Part shown: piece by piece, positions 1 to 8,909 of the stretch | Position numbering within the stretch: position 1 is the stretch's first letter | Layout: every line of letters begins with the position of its first letter | Source: MedAcidi-G1 sp002294285 | GTDB taxonomy: Bacteria > Actinomycetota > Acidimicrobiia > Acidimicrobiales > MedAcidi-G1 | Length of the DNA stretch: 64,000 nt | Direction of reading: 5' to 3' | Assembly (NCBI GenBank): GCA_963999645.1 | Contig: CAXEUY010000001.1 | Span: forward strand, 124,001 to 188,000 | Made by a program: the position numbers and the translations under genes | The notes under the pieces: model-generated | Database searches by the model: none | Seen by the model: the letters and a program-made list of their open reading frames with translations, nothing else | Told to the model about the DNA's origin: nothing

Positions 1-339
1 AATTATTCGTCTCCACCAAGTTTCATCAGCATCGAAGAAGTGCAGCATCGGACTTACTATTCCCGCATTATTTACTAAGACATCTACAGTTCCAAAAGCA
101 TCCAAAGCAGAGTCAAAAATTTTTTTTACTTGACTGCTGTCAGATACATCGGCGACAGCTCCTATTGCGTTTCCATTTACGTCCTTGATAGAAGCAACTA
201 CTTCGTTGACCCGGTCTTCTTCAATATCATTTACTACAACTCTCGCGCCTTCAGTTGCAAATCTTTCTGCTATTGCACGACCTATGCCTTTTCCAGCGCC
301 GGTTACTACTACAACTTGGTCCTTGTGATTACCGCTCAT
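1..339 (-). CDS. Short-chain dehydrogenase/reductase, N-terminal part
   Basis: The minus strand reads an open frame from ATG at 339 off the left edge, giving 113 residues. It opens with the Rossmann glycine motif TGAGKGIGRAIAERF near residues 14-28, then an acidic turn and NNAG near residue 90, all typical of classical SDR enzymes that oxidise or reduce hydroxyl/keto groups with NAD(P). An AGGG ribosome site lies just upstream. The catalytic Ser-Tyr-Lys part is outside the window, so the substrate cannot be judged. It faces the same way as the P450 gene that lies upstream of it on this strand. Confidence 0.85.
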   Translation of the reverse strand, partial: MSGNHKDQVVVVTGAGKGIGRAIAERFATEGARVVVNDIEEDRVNEVVASIKDVNGNAIGAVADVSDSSQVKKIFDSALDAFGTVDVLVNNAGIVSPMLHFFDADETWWRRII

Positions 340-398
340 TGGTTTCCCTTAGTCAATTACCTTCATTTAAAGGGTATCGAAAAAATAGATAATCTTTC

Positions 399-1598
399 TC
401 AGGCGCTGGAGTGAAAAGGTAAATAAGTGTGTCTACGTACATAATTTCCGGCTGCGTACTCCGAGGAGCTTTCATCTACATAGAAATTTGGAAAGTTTAT
501 AAGTATTTCTTTAAGGGCAATGGAGGACTGTAAGCGAGCGATAGAGGCACCCAAGCAGAAATGTGATCCTGAACCGAAACTTAATATTTGGTTTATTTTT
601 CTTTTGATGTTTAGGTTTTCAGAATTATTGCCAAATTCACGTTCGTCCCGGTTAGCAGATGCATAACTAAGAAGAACACGTGATCCGGCTGGTATTCGTT
701 TGCCATGCAGTTCAAAGTCCTGAACAAGCACACGACTTAGGTTTTGAACTGGCGAAGTCATTCTCAATAGTTCCTCTACAGCTCCTGGCAAAAGTTGTAA
801 GTCTTTTAAAAGGAGTTCTTTCTGCTTCTGGTTTTCTGTGAGGAGCACTGCTGAACCTCCAAGCAAGCCAGTAGTTGTGTCGTTGCCGCCAGTGATCATT
901 GTGAAAGCTAAACCTAGAATCCACATAATAGAAACTCTCTCTTCGCCTATTTCCAAAAGTTGGGAGATTAGGTCATCTCCAGGGTTCTTCTTCCTCCAGC
1001 TAATCATTTCACTGAAATAATTCGTTAGTTCGCTTATAGCATCCAGTCCCGTATTCTCAGCGTCCCCATTGTGAACCGCTCCAGCGACAATTTTCTCAGT
1101 CCAAGTGTCAAAGTTTTTTCGATCTGATTTAGGTACACCTAGATACTTAGAAACCACAAAACTTGGTAAAGGTTTAAACAGTTCAGCAATTATGTCGCAG
1201 CTTTCCATTTCTTTAATGGCATCTATAGCGTCACTCACAAATGAATGAATATCTTCGGTCATTTCGTTAGCTTTTCTAGGTGTAAAACCTTTACTGATAA
1301 TTCGTCTGAACTGAGTGTGTTCAGGTGGATCCAAAAAAACTATCGGAGTCGCATCTCCCAGTTCTAGATCGGATGGATTATGTTCAATTGTGAGACCGTA
1401 TTGAGAGGAAAAAATCTCAGGATTTCTCGCGGCATTAAAAACATCTTGAAACCTAGAGAAAACCCAGTAAGAACCATCTTCTACGAAATATGCCGGATGA
1501 TTACTTCTAAGGTTTTCATACATTGGGTAAGGATTACGCCATGACTCCCCAGATCGAGGTTTAAAGATATTTTCATCCATATAAAAGCTTATTCTCAT
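399..1598 (-). CDS. Cytochrome P450
   Basis: A 399-residue soluble bacterial P450. Visible motifs are the I-helix oxygen-activation motif GGNDTT near residue 235, the ExxR pair in EELLRM near 277, and the heme-thiolate loop FGSGSHFCLG ending near residue 348, with the cysteine as iron ligand. It should hydroxylate a small hydrophobic substrate using external ferredoxin; no ferredoxin gene is adjacent. The start is uncertain: ATG at 1598 or an in-frame ATG at 1580, neither with a clear ribosome site. The family is certain, the substrate unknown. Confidence 0.93.
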   Translation of the reverse strand: MRISFYMDENIFKPRSGESWRNPYPMYENLRSNHPAYFVEDGSYWVFSRFQDVFNAARNPEIFSSQYGLTIEHNPSDLELGDATPIVFLDPPEHTQFRRIISKGFTPRKANEMTEDIHSFVSDAIDAIKEMESCDIIAELFKPLPSFVVSKYLGVPKSDRKNFDTWTEKIVAGAVHNGDAENTGLDAISELTNYFSEMISWRKKNPGDDLISQLLEIGEERVSIMWILGLAFTMITGGNDTTTGLLGGSAVLLTENQKQKELLLKDLQLLPGAVEELLRMTSPVQNLSRVLVQDFELHGKRIPAGSRVLLSYASANRDEREFGNNSENLNIKRKINQILSFGSGSHFCLGASIARLQSSIALKEILINFPNFYVDESSSEYAAGNYVRRHTYLPFHSSA

Positions 1599-1683
1599 TA
1601 AAAAGTTACAGATGACACCAAAAGGTTAAAGTTTAAAGGCAGAATCGGTTCGTAGAAAAGTTTTATCAACGCAGGTGTTTACA

Positions 1684-3327
1684 ATGAGCAACTATGACAT
1701 AGTAATTGTTGGTGGCGGTTCAGCCGGTTGTGTTTTGGCCAACCGTTTAAGTGAAAACAGTGACACAAAAGTTCTTTTACTGGAAGCGGGAAGACGAGAT
1801 CACAGATGGGATTTTGTGATTCATATGCCAGCCGCTCTTTCATTCGGCATAGGCAACAAGTTCTACGATTGGAAATACGAAACAGACCCTGAACCGGGGC
1901 TTGATGGAAGAAAGGTGTTTCACGCGCGAGGAAAGGTTTTAGGTGGCTCTTCAAGTATCAACGGCATGATTTTCCAACGTGGAAATCCTGCTGATTATGA
2001 TCGTTGGGCTTCTACTCCTGGATGCAGAGAATGGAGTTATTCTCATTGTCTTCCGTACTTTAAAAAAATGGAAACCTGCTTACATGGGGGTGATTCCTAT
2101 AGAGGTGAAAGCGGTCCTTTAATGTTAGAGAGAGGGCCAGCTGCTAGTCCTTTGTTTGAAGCTTTTTTCAATGCAGTGCAGGAAGCAGGTTACGAATTAA
2201 CCGAGGATGTAAATGGTTATCGTCAGGAGGGGTTCGCTTCTTTCGATAGAAACATTTACCGTGGTAGGCGAAATTCTGCTTCAGTCGCTTACTTACGTCC
2301 TATTTCGACGAGAGCGAATTTAGATGTGATAACCAGAGCGCATGTAACAAAATTGATTTTCGAGGGAAACAAAGCAGTGGGAGTTGAGTTCAGGAAAGAT
2401 CGACGCACCAGAACGATAAAGTCAAATGAAATTATTTGTTGCGGAGGAGCAATCAACACTCCGCAACTTTTGCAATTATCGGGAATAGGTCCAGCGCGAG
2501 TTCTTGAGGAGGCCGGTGTCGAAACTCTGCTTGACCTGCCTGGAGTAGGTGAAAATTTGCAGGATCACCTAGAGGTTTATGTCCAATACGCCTGCAAGAA
2601 ACCAGTTTCCATGTCTCCTTATCTGCAATATTGGAGACGACCCTTTGTGTTTCTTCAATGGCTTTTGAGGAAAGGTCCGGCTTCAACAAATCATTTTGAG
2701 GCAGGTGGTTTTGTGAGAGGAAATGAAAATGTCGAATGGCCAAATTTAATGTTCCACTTTTTGCCCATAGCGATTAGATATGACGGATCCACCCCAGTAT
2801 CAGGACATGGCTACCAGTTTCATGTGGGTCCTATGTTTTCCAACAGTCGCGGAAGCATCCAAATACAGAACAATAATCCTTTTGAAAAACCGTCTATCAG
2901 ATTCAATTATCTTTCTACAGAAGAAGATAGAAAAGAATGGATTGAAGCAATTCGTGTCGCTAGAAACATAATGGATCAAAGGGCCTTTGATGAATACAAC
3001 GGAGGAGAGATTTCACCTGGCTCTGCTGTGAAAAGTGATGAAGAAATTTTGGAGTGGATTAAGAAAGATTCTGAAACGGCACTTCACCCTTCTTGCTCCG
3101 CACGAATGGGAACTGACCATATGGCAGTCGTGGACCCTTCATCTATGAAAGTGCATGGCGTGGAACAACTCAGGGTTGTGGATGCTTCCGTCATGCCAAA
3201 TATTACGAATGGAAATATTTATGCACCGGTTATGATGCTTGCCGAGAAGGCAGCAGACCTTATATTGGGAAACAGTCCACTTCCAAACGATAATGCACCT
3301 ATTTATAGACATGGAGGAGAAAAATAG
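1684..3327 (+). CDS. GMC-family FAD-dependent oxidoreductase (choline dehydrogenase-like)
   Basis: This 547-residue flavoprotein belongs to the glucose-methanol-choline family, which oxidises alcohols with FAD. The N-terminus has the FAD-binding motif VGGGSAGCVLANRL. GMC signature 1 (GKVLGGSSSINGM) lies near residue 90, signature 2 (GGAINTPQLLQLSGIGP) near residue 260, and the C-terminal active-site histidine region HPSCSARMG near residue 475. ATG 1684 is preferred over GTG 1675 because AGGTG sits six bases before it. It is followed after 2 bases by a DmdA/GcvT-like gene, so the pair is probably co-transcribed. BetA-like choline dehydrogenase is the nearest well-known type, but other alcohols are equally possible. 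Confidence 0.92.
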   Translation: MSNYDIVIVGGGSAGCVLANRLSENSDTKVLLLEAGRRDHRWDFVIHMPAALSFGIGNKFYDWKYETDPEPGLDGRKVFHARGKVLGGSSSINGMIFQRGNPADYDRWASTPGCREWSYSHCLPYFKKMETCLHGGDSYRGESGPLMLERGPAASPLFEAFFNAVQEAGYELTEDVNGYRQEGFASFDRNIYRGRRNSASVAYLRPISTRANLDVITRAHVTKLIFEGNKAVGVEFRKDRRTRTIKSNEIICCGGAINTPQLLQLSGIGPARVLEEAGVETLLDLPGVGENLQDHLEVYVQYACKKPVSMSPYLQYWRRPFVFLQWLLRKGPASTNHFEAGGFVRGNENVEWPNLMFHFLPIAIRYDGSTPVSGHGYQFHVGPMFSNSRGSIQIQNNNPFEKPSIRFNYLSTEEDRKEWIEAIRVARNIMDQRAFDEYNGGEISPGSAVKSDEEILEWIKKDSETALHPSCSARMGTDHMAVVDPSSMKVHGVEQLRVVDASVMPNITNGNIYAPVMMLAEKAADLILGNSPLPNDNAPIYRHGGEK

Positions 3328-3329
3328 AA

Positions 3330-4442
3330 ATGAGTCCAGAAGTTGCTATCGGCTCAAGAGTCAGAAAGTCACCGTTTTATGACGCAACGGTATCGCACGG
3401 AGTTAAACAATTTTCTGTATATAACCATATGTATATGCCGATGTCATACGGTGACCCAGTTGCTGAATATGAAGCATTAACCCAAAAGGTTGCTATTTGG
3501 GATGTCGGTTGTGAACGACAGGTCGAAATAGCTGGTCCAGACGCTATTGAACTAGTCGAATATCTTTCAACCAGAGGAATGAGATCGTGCAAAGAGGGGC
3601 GATCCCGCTATACACCCATTTGTGACTATCAGGGGGTGCTGATAAACGACCCGATAACACTATGTTTGACTTCTGAGCGCTATTGGGTGTCAATCGCAGA
3701 TGGTGACCTTTTACTTTGGGCACAAGCCATAGGTGAAGAAAGAAATCTTAATTGCAATGTTTTTGAGCCTGATGTTTCGCCTTTGGCGGTACAGGGACCT
3801 ATGGCTGATCAAACTATGGTCGATCTGCTTGGTGAATGGGTAAGAGATATACCGTTTTTCGGATTTGTTGAAACAAATTTGGATGATATCCCATTTGCTA
3901 TATGCCGTTCCGGTTGGAGCGGGCAAGGAGGTTTCGAATTATTTCTAACAGACCAATCTAAAGGTTTGGAACTTTGGGAAAGGATCTGGGAATCAGGTGT
4001 TCCGTATGGCATTCATCCGGGTGCCCCCAACGCCGTAGAAAGAATAGAAAGCGATTTACTTTCATACAGAACTGACTGTGGAGCTTCAGCAACTCCTTTA
4101 GAACTAGGTTTGGGTCGTTTTATGGACCTAGACAGAGAAGATGATTTCATTGGTAAGCAGGCGTTATTGACGGAAAAAAGTAAAGGTTCAAAAAGGAGAC
4201 TTGTAAAAATTCTTCTGTCAGGTGAACCTTTAAGTTCACCGACCGAGGAACCCTGGCCAGCTTATGATGACTCAGGAAATAAAGTTGGAGAAATAAGAGT
4301 AGTTGCATGGTCACCAGCTATGCAGGCGAATCTAGGATTAGCTTTGGTTTCAAGTGAAACAGCTGGCAGAGATTTCCATGCAACTGCAAGAGATGGGCAA
4401 AATTATAAAGCAGAGCACCTTAGTTTCTTCGGTGAAAAATGA
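3330..4442 (+). CDS. DmdA-like / GcvT-family aminomethyltransferase
   Basis: A 370-residue tetrahydrofolate-dependent methyl- or aminomethyl-transferase fold. Its pattern resembles the DMSP demethylase DmdA more than glycine-cleavage T protein: a YNHMY segment near residue 35, CERQVEIAGPDA near 65, SIADGDLLLW near 120, FEPDVSPLAVQGP near 145, RSGWSGQGGFE near 190, PNAVERIESDLLSY near 230 and ELGLGRF near 255. DmdA moves a methyl group from dimethylsulfoniopropionate to tetrahydrofolate. Paralogues with other substrates (dimethylglycine, sarcosine, methoxy compounds) share much of this pattern. It is 2 bases after a GMC oxidoreductase gene and upstream of a UGSC module. The family is certain, the DMSP assignment tentative. 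Confidence 0.8.
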   Translation: MSPEVAIGSRVRKSPFYDATVSHGVKQFSVYNHMYMPMSYGDPVAEYEALTQKVAIWDVGCERQVEIAGPDAIELVEYLSTRGMRSCKEGRSRYTPICDYQGVLINDPITLCLTSERYWVSIADGDLLLWAQAIGEERNLNCNVFEPDVSPLAVQGPMADQTMVDLLGEWVRDIPFFGFVETNLDDIPFAICRSGWSGQGGFELFLTDQSKGLELWERIWESGVPYGIHPGAPNAVERIESDLLSYRTDCGASATPLELGLGRFMDLDREDDFIGKQALLTEKSKGSKRRLVKILLSGEPLSSPTEEPWPAYDDSGNKVGEIRVVAWSPAMQANLGLALVSSETAGRDFHATARDGQNYKAEHLSFFGEK

Positions 4443-4522
4443 TTACCCCAGAGAGAACTATTTTATACCCAATCTAATTTCCCAACTGCAAGGGCAAGGG
4501 TTTAATAGGTAAGAATATCGGG

Positions 4523-5563
4523 ATGGAAAACAAGGGCCTTTTTCTTGACTTGAACGACGAAGAACCCGAAAGTATTTACGAGTTGTTCGAGAAACGAGGT
4601 TGGGGGGATGGTCTTCCACTTGTCGCACCCACTATTGAACGTGTAGCTGAAACACTTAGTCATGTTGAAGCTTCAGAAGAAGAAGTTATTGCAGTTCTTC
4701 CACCTAGAGGAGGATCAGCAACATACAGAGATGTGGCTGTAAATGCTGTTTTGGCAGGCTGCAAGCCAGAATATTTCCCTGTCCTTGTCGCAGCTGTGAA
4801 AGCTCTAGGTGATCAGAGGGTAAATTTACGTGGGGTTAACACTACGACCCACCCTGTTGCACCTTTAGTCATCGTCCATGGTAAAGCGGTTGATGAACTT
4901 GGTTTCAACGCTGGTCTAGGAACTTTTGGCCCTGGTAATAGGGCAAACGCAACAGTTGGTAGAGCTATAAGACTTGTTTTGTTGCATATCGCTGGGGCTA
5001 TACCAGGGCCAGGTGATGCATCTACGCAAGGTCAACCATCAAAATACACCTATTGCATAGCAGAGAACACCAAAGAGAGCCCTTGGGGTTCGTATCCAGA
5101 TTCACTCAAGATCAACTCAGAAAGCGCCCTCACTGTTCACTGTGGTGAGAACCCACATAATTTTCATGATATGGAGTCAAATGACATAGAAAGAATACTC
5201 GACAAGGCTGCTTCCTCGATGACGACTTTTGGAGTTAATAATGCCTGTATCTCCGGCGGGGAATGGTTCATTATTCTCTGTCCGGAGCACGCAAGAACAG
5301 CTTTTAATCAAGGATGGAGCAGAGAAGATATTTCGGGGTATCTATTTGAAAAGGCAAGAATGCCGGCAGGTGAGTTCAGAAAACAATTTGATTTACTTGC
5401 ATGGGCAGACTGGATGCAGTCTCTTCCAGACGAATCAATGGTTCCAATGACGCAAGATGTAGAAAATATTAGAGTTATAGTAAGCGGAGGCGCAGGAAAG
5501 CATTCATGCGTTGTGCCCAGTTGGGGAATGACCCGAAGTGTCACACTTCCTATAGAAACCTAG
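4523..5563 (+). CDS. UGSC-module partner protein, copy A (function unknown)
   Basis: A 346-residue protein of no function I can name. It is clearly paralogous to the product of 33754-34845. Both share a WxDGLPxVxPT opening (residues about 27-38 here), a VNAVxAGCKPExxPV segment near residue 75, a GxxTTTxPVxPxxxVxGxxxDE-like stretch near 115, a GNRANxTxGRAxxLVxLxxxG block near 150, and PEHxxxxxxxGWSxE near residue 255. In both places the gene sits immediately upstream of a UGSC gene, so the two products very likely act together. The conserved cysteine in AGCKPE could be a redox partner for the selenocysteine. No signal peptide or membrane segment is seen. Start ATG 4523. Confidence 0.85.
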   Translation: MENKGLFLDLNDEEPESIYELFEKRGWGDGLPLVAPTIERVAETLSHVEASEEEVIAVLPPRGGSATYRDVAVNAVLAGCKPEYFPVLVAAVKALGDQRVNLRGVNTTTHPVAPLVIVHGKAVDELGFNAGLGTFGPGNRANATVGRAIRLVLLHIAGAIPGPGDASTQGQPSKYTYCIAENTKESPWGSYPDSLKINSESALTVHCGENPHNFHDMESNDIERILDKAASSMTTFGVNNACISGGEWFIILCPEHARTAFNQGWSREDISGYLFEKARMPAGEFRKQFDLLAWADWMQSLPDESMVPMTQDVENIRVIVSGGAGKHSCVVPSWGMTRSVTLPIET

Positions 5564-5579
5564 ATCGGTGGTCGAGTCC

Positions 5580-6107
5580 ATGAAGATTTACAATCCAGAA
5601 GGAGAATTGTTCGAAGAAAGCGTACAACTCTGTTCTACCACCCCTTTACTTTCTGGCGGTAAAATTGGGATTTTGGATAATGGTAAACCAAATGCGAATC
5701 TACTGTTAACTAAGGTAGCTGAAGGACTGGCAGGCAGAATCGACGCAAAGGTTTCAATCGTTACTGGTAAAGGAGAAAGAGCTAACGCTGCGACAGCTTG
5801 CAATCCTCAGGTTGTAGGGATGCTAGCCGAAGAGGTTCAACTAGTTCTAACAGGTTCAGCTGATTGAGGATCCTGCACGTCATGGAGTGTCCATGACCTT
5901 ATAGAAATAGAAAAATCGGGAGTGCCTGCCGTTGTTTTCACCACTGAAAAATTCAAAGAACTTACTTATGCCACTGCTAACAGTCTAGGTATGCCAAAAG
6001 CCAGAATCATGGTAGTGCCACACCCTCTGGGAGGCACGGAGGAGGAAACGATTATTGACTGGGCGGAGTCTGCAGTAGACGGACTCGTAGAAATATTGGA
6101 GGTTTAA
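5580..6107 (+). CDS. UGSC-family selenoprotein, copy A (in-frame TGA read as selenocysteine)
   Basis: The frame runs from ATG 5580 (alternative GTG 5568) through a TGA at 5865-5867 to a TAA at 6105-6107, giving 175 residues with selenocysteine at position 96. The sequence around it reads GSAD-U-GSCTSWSVHD, followed by EIEKSGVPAVVF and VPHPLGG. Translation without recoding would give two useless halves, while the joined protein aligns end to end with copy B (33236-33757), which has TGA at the same place. The UGSC family of (seleno)proteins is known from databases; the U-x-x-C motif followed by a short IE-x-x-G-x-P segment also resembles the end of glycine/proline reductase selenoprotein B. The last cysteine of U-x2-C-x2-C is tryptophan here, unlike copy B. 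The function is unknown. It follows its partner gene by 16 bases and abuts the SDR gene. Confidence 0.88.
5865..5897 (+). promoter_or_regulatory. Selenocysteine TGA codon with SECIS-like hairpin (UGSC copy A)
   Basis: TGA is at 5865-5867. A perfect 8-bp stem, GTCATGGA (5879-5886) with TCCATGAC (5890-5897), closes a GTG loop starting 20 nt after the TGA. This is the position where bacterial SECIS elements bind SelB. The copy B hairpin has the same spacing and loop with a compensatory base-pair swap. Confidence 0.75.
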
Positions 6108-6902
6108 ATGGCGTTAGAAATTGATTACTCCGGAAAGAGAGTCGTCGTAACCGGATCTGGTGCTGGAATTGGCCGTTCCATAGCCGTTATGTTTGCCCAG
6201 GCTGGAGCAGATGTTGTCATTTTCGATAAAAGAGAAGACAAAGTTCAGGAAACTGTTGAACAAATTAACGCTTCAGGTGGAGGGTCTGCTTTTCCGGTCA
6301 TTGGAGATGCACGCGAAGAAGGCCAGATAGAAAAAATGTTTGACGAAGCTGTTGAGCTACTGGGAGGCATCGATGTAGGAATCAACAATATTGGAATGCT
6401 CGGACCTCAAGGAACGGCTTCATTGATTGATATGGATGAAAGCAAATGGAGAGATGTGCTAGAACAGAACCTTCTGGTTACAGCCTTATCCATTAAAGCG
6501 GAAGCAAAACATATGAAGGAAATTGATGGGGGAGTGATTATCAACGTCAGTTCTGGAGAGACCACAAGGCCCAGCCCATTTCTTGCTGGTTATGGTGCAG
6601 CTAAAGCGGGAATAAACCATCTGACAGAAACTGCAGCAGTCGAATTAGGTCCTATGGGTATAAGAGTTATCGCCATTGCTCCAGGCACGACGTTGACAGA
6701 GACAGTTGCAGATTTTTTTGATGAGGAGCGAATTTCTGCTATAAAACAGTCGAATCCGCTTAAAAGACTTAATGATTTGGAAGATTTGGGCTACTTAGCA
6801 GTTTTCCTAGCTTCGGATTTCGCAAAAAATATCACCGGACAGTTGTTTTTAGCGGATGCAGGGGCTTATTTATCTCGCGAAAGGCCACAAAGTATTTCAT
6901 AG
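6108..6902 (+). CDS. Short-chain dehydrogenase/reductase
   Basis: A 264-residue classical SDR that starts on the base after the UGSC copy A stop codon, so it is translationally coupled to it. Motifs are TGSGAGIGRSIA near residue 15, NNIGM near 95 (NNAG variant), the catalytic serine in NVSSGE near 145, and YGAAK near residue 160 supplying the Tyr and Lys. The end matches the usual F-L-A-S-D...ITGQ..ADAG signature. It should oxidise or reduce an alcohol/ketone with NAD(P) in the same pathway as the UGSC module. The substrate is unknown. Confidence 0.92.
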   Translation: MALEIDYSGKRVVVTGSGAGIGRSIAVMFAQAGADVVIFDKREDKVQETVEQINASGGGSAFPVIGDAREEGQIEKMFDEAVELLGGIDVGINNIGMLGPQGTASLIDMDESKWRDVLEQNLLVTALSIKAEAKHMKEIDGGVIINVSSGETTRPSPFLAGYGAAKAGINHLTETAAVELGPMGIRVIAIAPGTTLTETVADFFDEERISAIKQSNPLKRLNDLEDLGYLAVFLASDFAKNITGQLFLADAGAYLSRERPQSIS

Positions 6903-6930
6903 TTTTAATCGAGGTGTGTAAATTGAAAAT

Positions 6931-7809
6931 ATGGATAGTCGTCCGAATTCGGATCTGATTCGCTCAATTACACAATCTGAGATTGCCTCCTTTGTTTCTG
7001 ATGGCGTCGTGCATCTCCCCGGAATTTTAGACATTGATTGGATCTACTTTCTTAGAACAGCTCTGGAAGAAGTTATTGATGATCCAAATGGTTTAGCTGA
7101 TCTAACTGAATTAGGGAGAAATTTGACTGCAAATGAGGGCTTCAATGTTCTATCGGATAGTGATGTTTCTAGTGGAAGGTTTCTATCTGGAGTTGACCAC
7201 TGGAAAGACAATGAATCATTCGCAGCATTTGCTAAATTTTCACCGCTACCACTTGTAGCAGCTGAGTTAATGAACTCTAAAAGTGTCTACTTATATGAAG
7301 ACTCTATTTTAGTTAAAGAGCCAGGTACATCCGAGAAGACTGCCTTCCATCAAGATCTTGGGTATTTTCATTTAGAAGGCGAAAAGATTTGTACTGTCTG
7401 GGCCCCCCTTGATGAAGTCGATTCAGAAACAGGCTCAGTTGTTTATCTTCGTTCCTCTCATAAAAGCAATAAAGTCTTTAAGCCTAATTGGTTTGTTGCA
7501 AATGAATCTCTGCCCAACACGGAAGGAAACGAAATTCCTAAAATTGAAATGGACAACAAAGAAATGGACTTAATCAGATTCGATACCAGACCAGGAGACC
7601 TTATTGTGCATCACGCGGCCACTATTCATGGAGCGGGTGCAAATCATTCAATTTCCAGACGAAGGCGGGCGGTTTCGGTCAGGTATTGTGGAGATGGAGT
7701 CACCTATAAGATTCGCCCAGGAGCTCCTTTAAAGGCACATCATGAAAATGTTCGAACAGGAGACCCTGTAGTCAGCCATCCTGACTGTCCATTGGTTTGG
7801 GGTAATTAA
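6931..7809 (+). CDS. Phytanoyl-CoA dioxygenase (PhyH)-family oxygenase
   Basis: A 292-residue Fe(II)/2-oxoglutarate oxygenase of the PhyH family. The iron-binding triad is visible as HQDLGYF near residue 139 (His and Asp) and HHAATIHGAG near residue 224. An Arg in the SRRRRAVSVRY stretch probably binds 2-oxoglutarate. Such enzymes hydroxylate small acids, acyl-CoAs or osmolytes such as ectoine. It is the last gene of the plus-strand run that starts at the GMC oxidoreductase. ATG 6931 is the likely start, although GAGGTG lies 15 bases upstream, farther than usual. Confidence 0.87.
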   Translation: MDSRPNSDLIRSITQSEIASFVSDGVVHLPGILDIDWIYFLRTALEEVIDDPNGLADLTELGRNLTANEGFNVLSDSDVSSGRFLSGVDHWKDNESFAAFAKFSPLPLVAAELMNSKSVYLYEDSILVKEPGTSEKTAFHQDLGYFHLEGEKICTVWAPLDEVDSETGSVVYLRSSHKSNKVFKPNWFVANESLPNTEGNEIPKIEMDNKEMDLIRFDTRPGDLIVHHAATIHGAGANHSISRRRRAVSVRYCGDGVTYKIRPGAPLKAHHENVRTGDPVVSHPDCPLVWGN

Positions 7810-7816
7810 GACCTAT

Positions 7817-8893
7817 CTATTTGCGATTATGTGACAATACGGCACGAACAGCGTCATTATGTGAAGTTCGATTAAGTACAGCCATTGCATCATCTATTTC
7901 ATTCATGCTGAATACTTCTCCTAGAAGTAAAGAAGTAGGGAAGTCTTTTGTGTTGAGTATTTCAACAGCTTTCCTCAAGGACCTGTTTGTACCTCCTGCT
8001 CCACCATGAATTGTGATTCCCCGCATCACAGCAGTGTCAGTGACTACCGGGACTGCCTGACGGTCCTTAAGTCCCGCCCATATAACATCGCCACCATACC
8101 TAACCAGATCAAGACACAGCCCCGGAACTTGAGGTGCGCTACTAAGATCCACTACAAGATCTGCCATCACTCCTCCAGTGGCCTCTGAGATTTTTTCAAC
8201 TGGATCTTCGTTTGAGACATCAATTACAAAATCAGCTCCGATTTTTTCTGCGATTGAAAGTCGGTGTTGATCTTCGCTAGTTCCAGTAACAATTAATTTT
8301 TCAGTTCCCATTTCTTTTGCCATCGCAGCAAAAGTCAACCCCATATGACCAGGCCCCTGAACTACGACTTTCATTTTTTCGTGCCAATTAACCCGACTAG
8401 TCCAAGCAATTACATTGCTCAGAGGTTCAAAAATAGTCAACTCTTCAGCGGATAATTCATTTGTCAAAGGTTCGAGTTGCGTCTGTGGAAGAATAGACAT
8501 GTATTCCCCATAACCTCCCCAAAGCCCTTCGGAGTCTTCTAAAGAAAAGCTGTAACCATAGCAACTGAAACCGAACGGATTCGAATCTGTAGGCTCTGTA
8601 GGGACAACAATGTTAACTGCGACACGATCACCAATTTCGACTCCCAGTTCAGCATTAGAGTCGAGAGCATGCACTCTTCCAACTATTTCATGTCCAGGCA
8701 CTGTAGGTGAAATTTCTCCTGGCACGTGCTTTTGGCCATTTAACTGTGCCACATCGCTGTGACAAAGACCTACAGCCTCTACAGCTAGAACCGCCCCTCC
8801 TTCTGGAGGCTCAGGAATTTGGAAATCGTCCCTTCTTTCCCAAGTGCCATCTCCATTGAAGATCACAGCAGAACAAGTATCTACCTTTTTCAT
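7817..8893 (-). CDS. Zinc-dependent alcohol dehydrogenase (MDR superfamily)
   Basis: A 358-residue medium-chain dehydrogenase. The N-terminal half has the catalytic zinc-site pattern GLCHSDVAQL and PGHEIVGRV. The nucleotide fold has the atypical glycine motif GPGHMGLTFAAM near residue 180. The four-cysteine structural zinc lobe is not evident: the region after GDRVAVNIVVP has only a single cysteine. The frame can be extended to 9001, but that would overlap the thiolase gene, so ATG 8893 (MKKVDTCS) is preferred. It is last in the minus-strand acyl-CoA operon. The substrate is unknown. Confidence 0.87.
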   Translation of the reverse strand: MKKVDTCSAVIFNGDGTWERRDDFQIPEPPEGGAVLAVEAVGLCHSDVAQLNGQKHVPGEISPTVPGHEIVGRVHALDSNAELGVEIGDRVAVNIVVPTEPTDSNPFGFSCYGYSFSLEDSEGLWGGYGEYMSILPQTQLEPLTNELSAEELTIFEPLSNVIAWTSRVNWHEKMKVVVQGPGHMGLTFAAMAKEMGTEKLIVTGTSEDQHRLSIAEKIGADFVIDVSNEDPVEKISEATGGVMADLVVDLSSAPQVPGLCLDLVRYGGDVIWAGLKDRQAVPVVTDTAVMRGITIHGGAGGTNRSLRKAVEILNTKDFPTSLLLGEVFSMNEIDDAMAVLNRTSHNDAVRAVLSHNRK

Positions 8894-8909
8894 TGAAGTT
8901 AATCCAAGA

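Noticed and set aside
5922..6107. A separate 61-residue ORF starting at GTG 5922
   Set aside because: It is the second half of UGSC copy A after the TGA; the upstream part is required for the family match.
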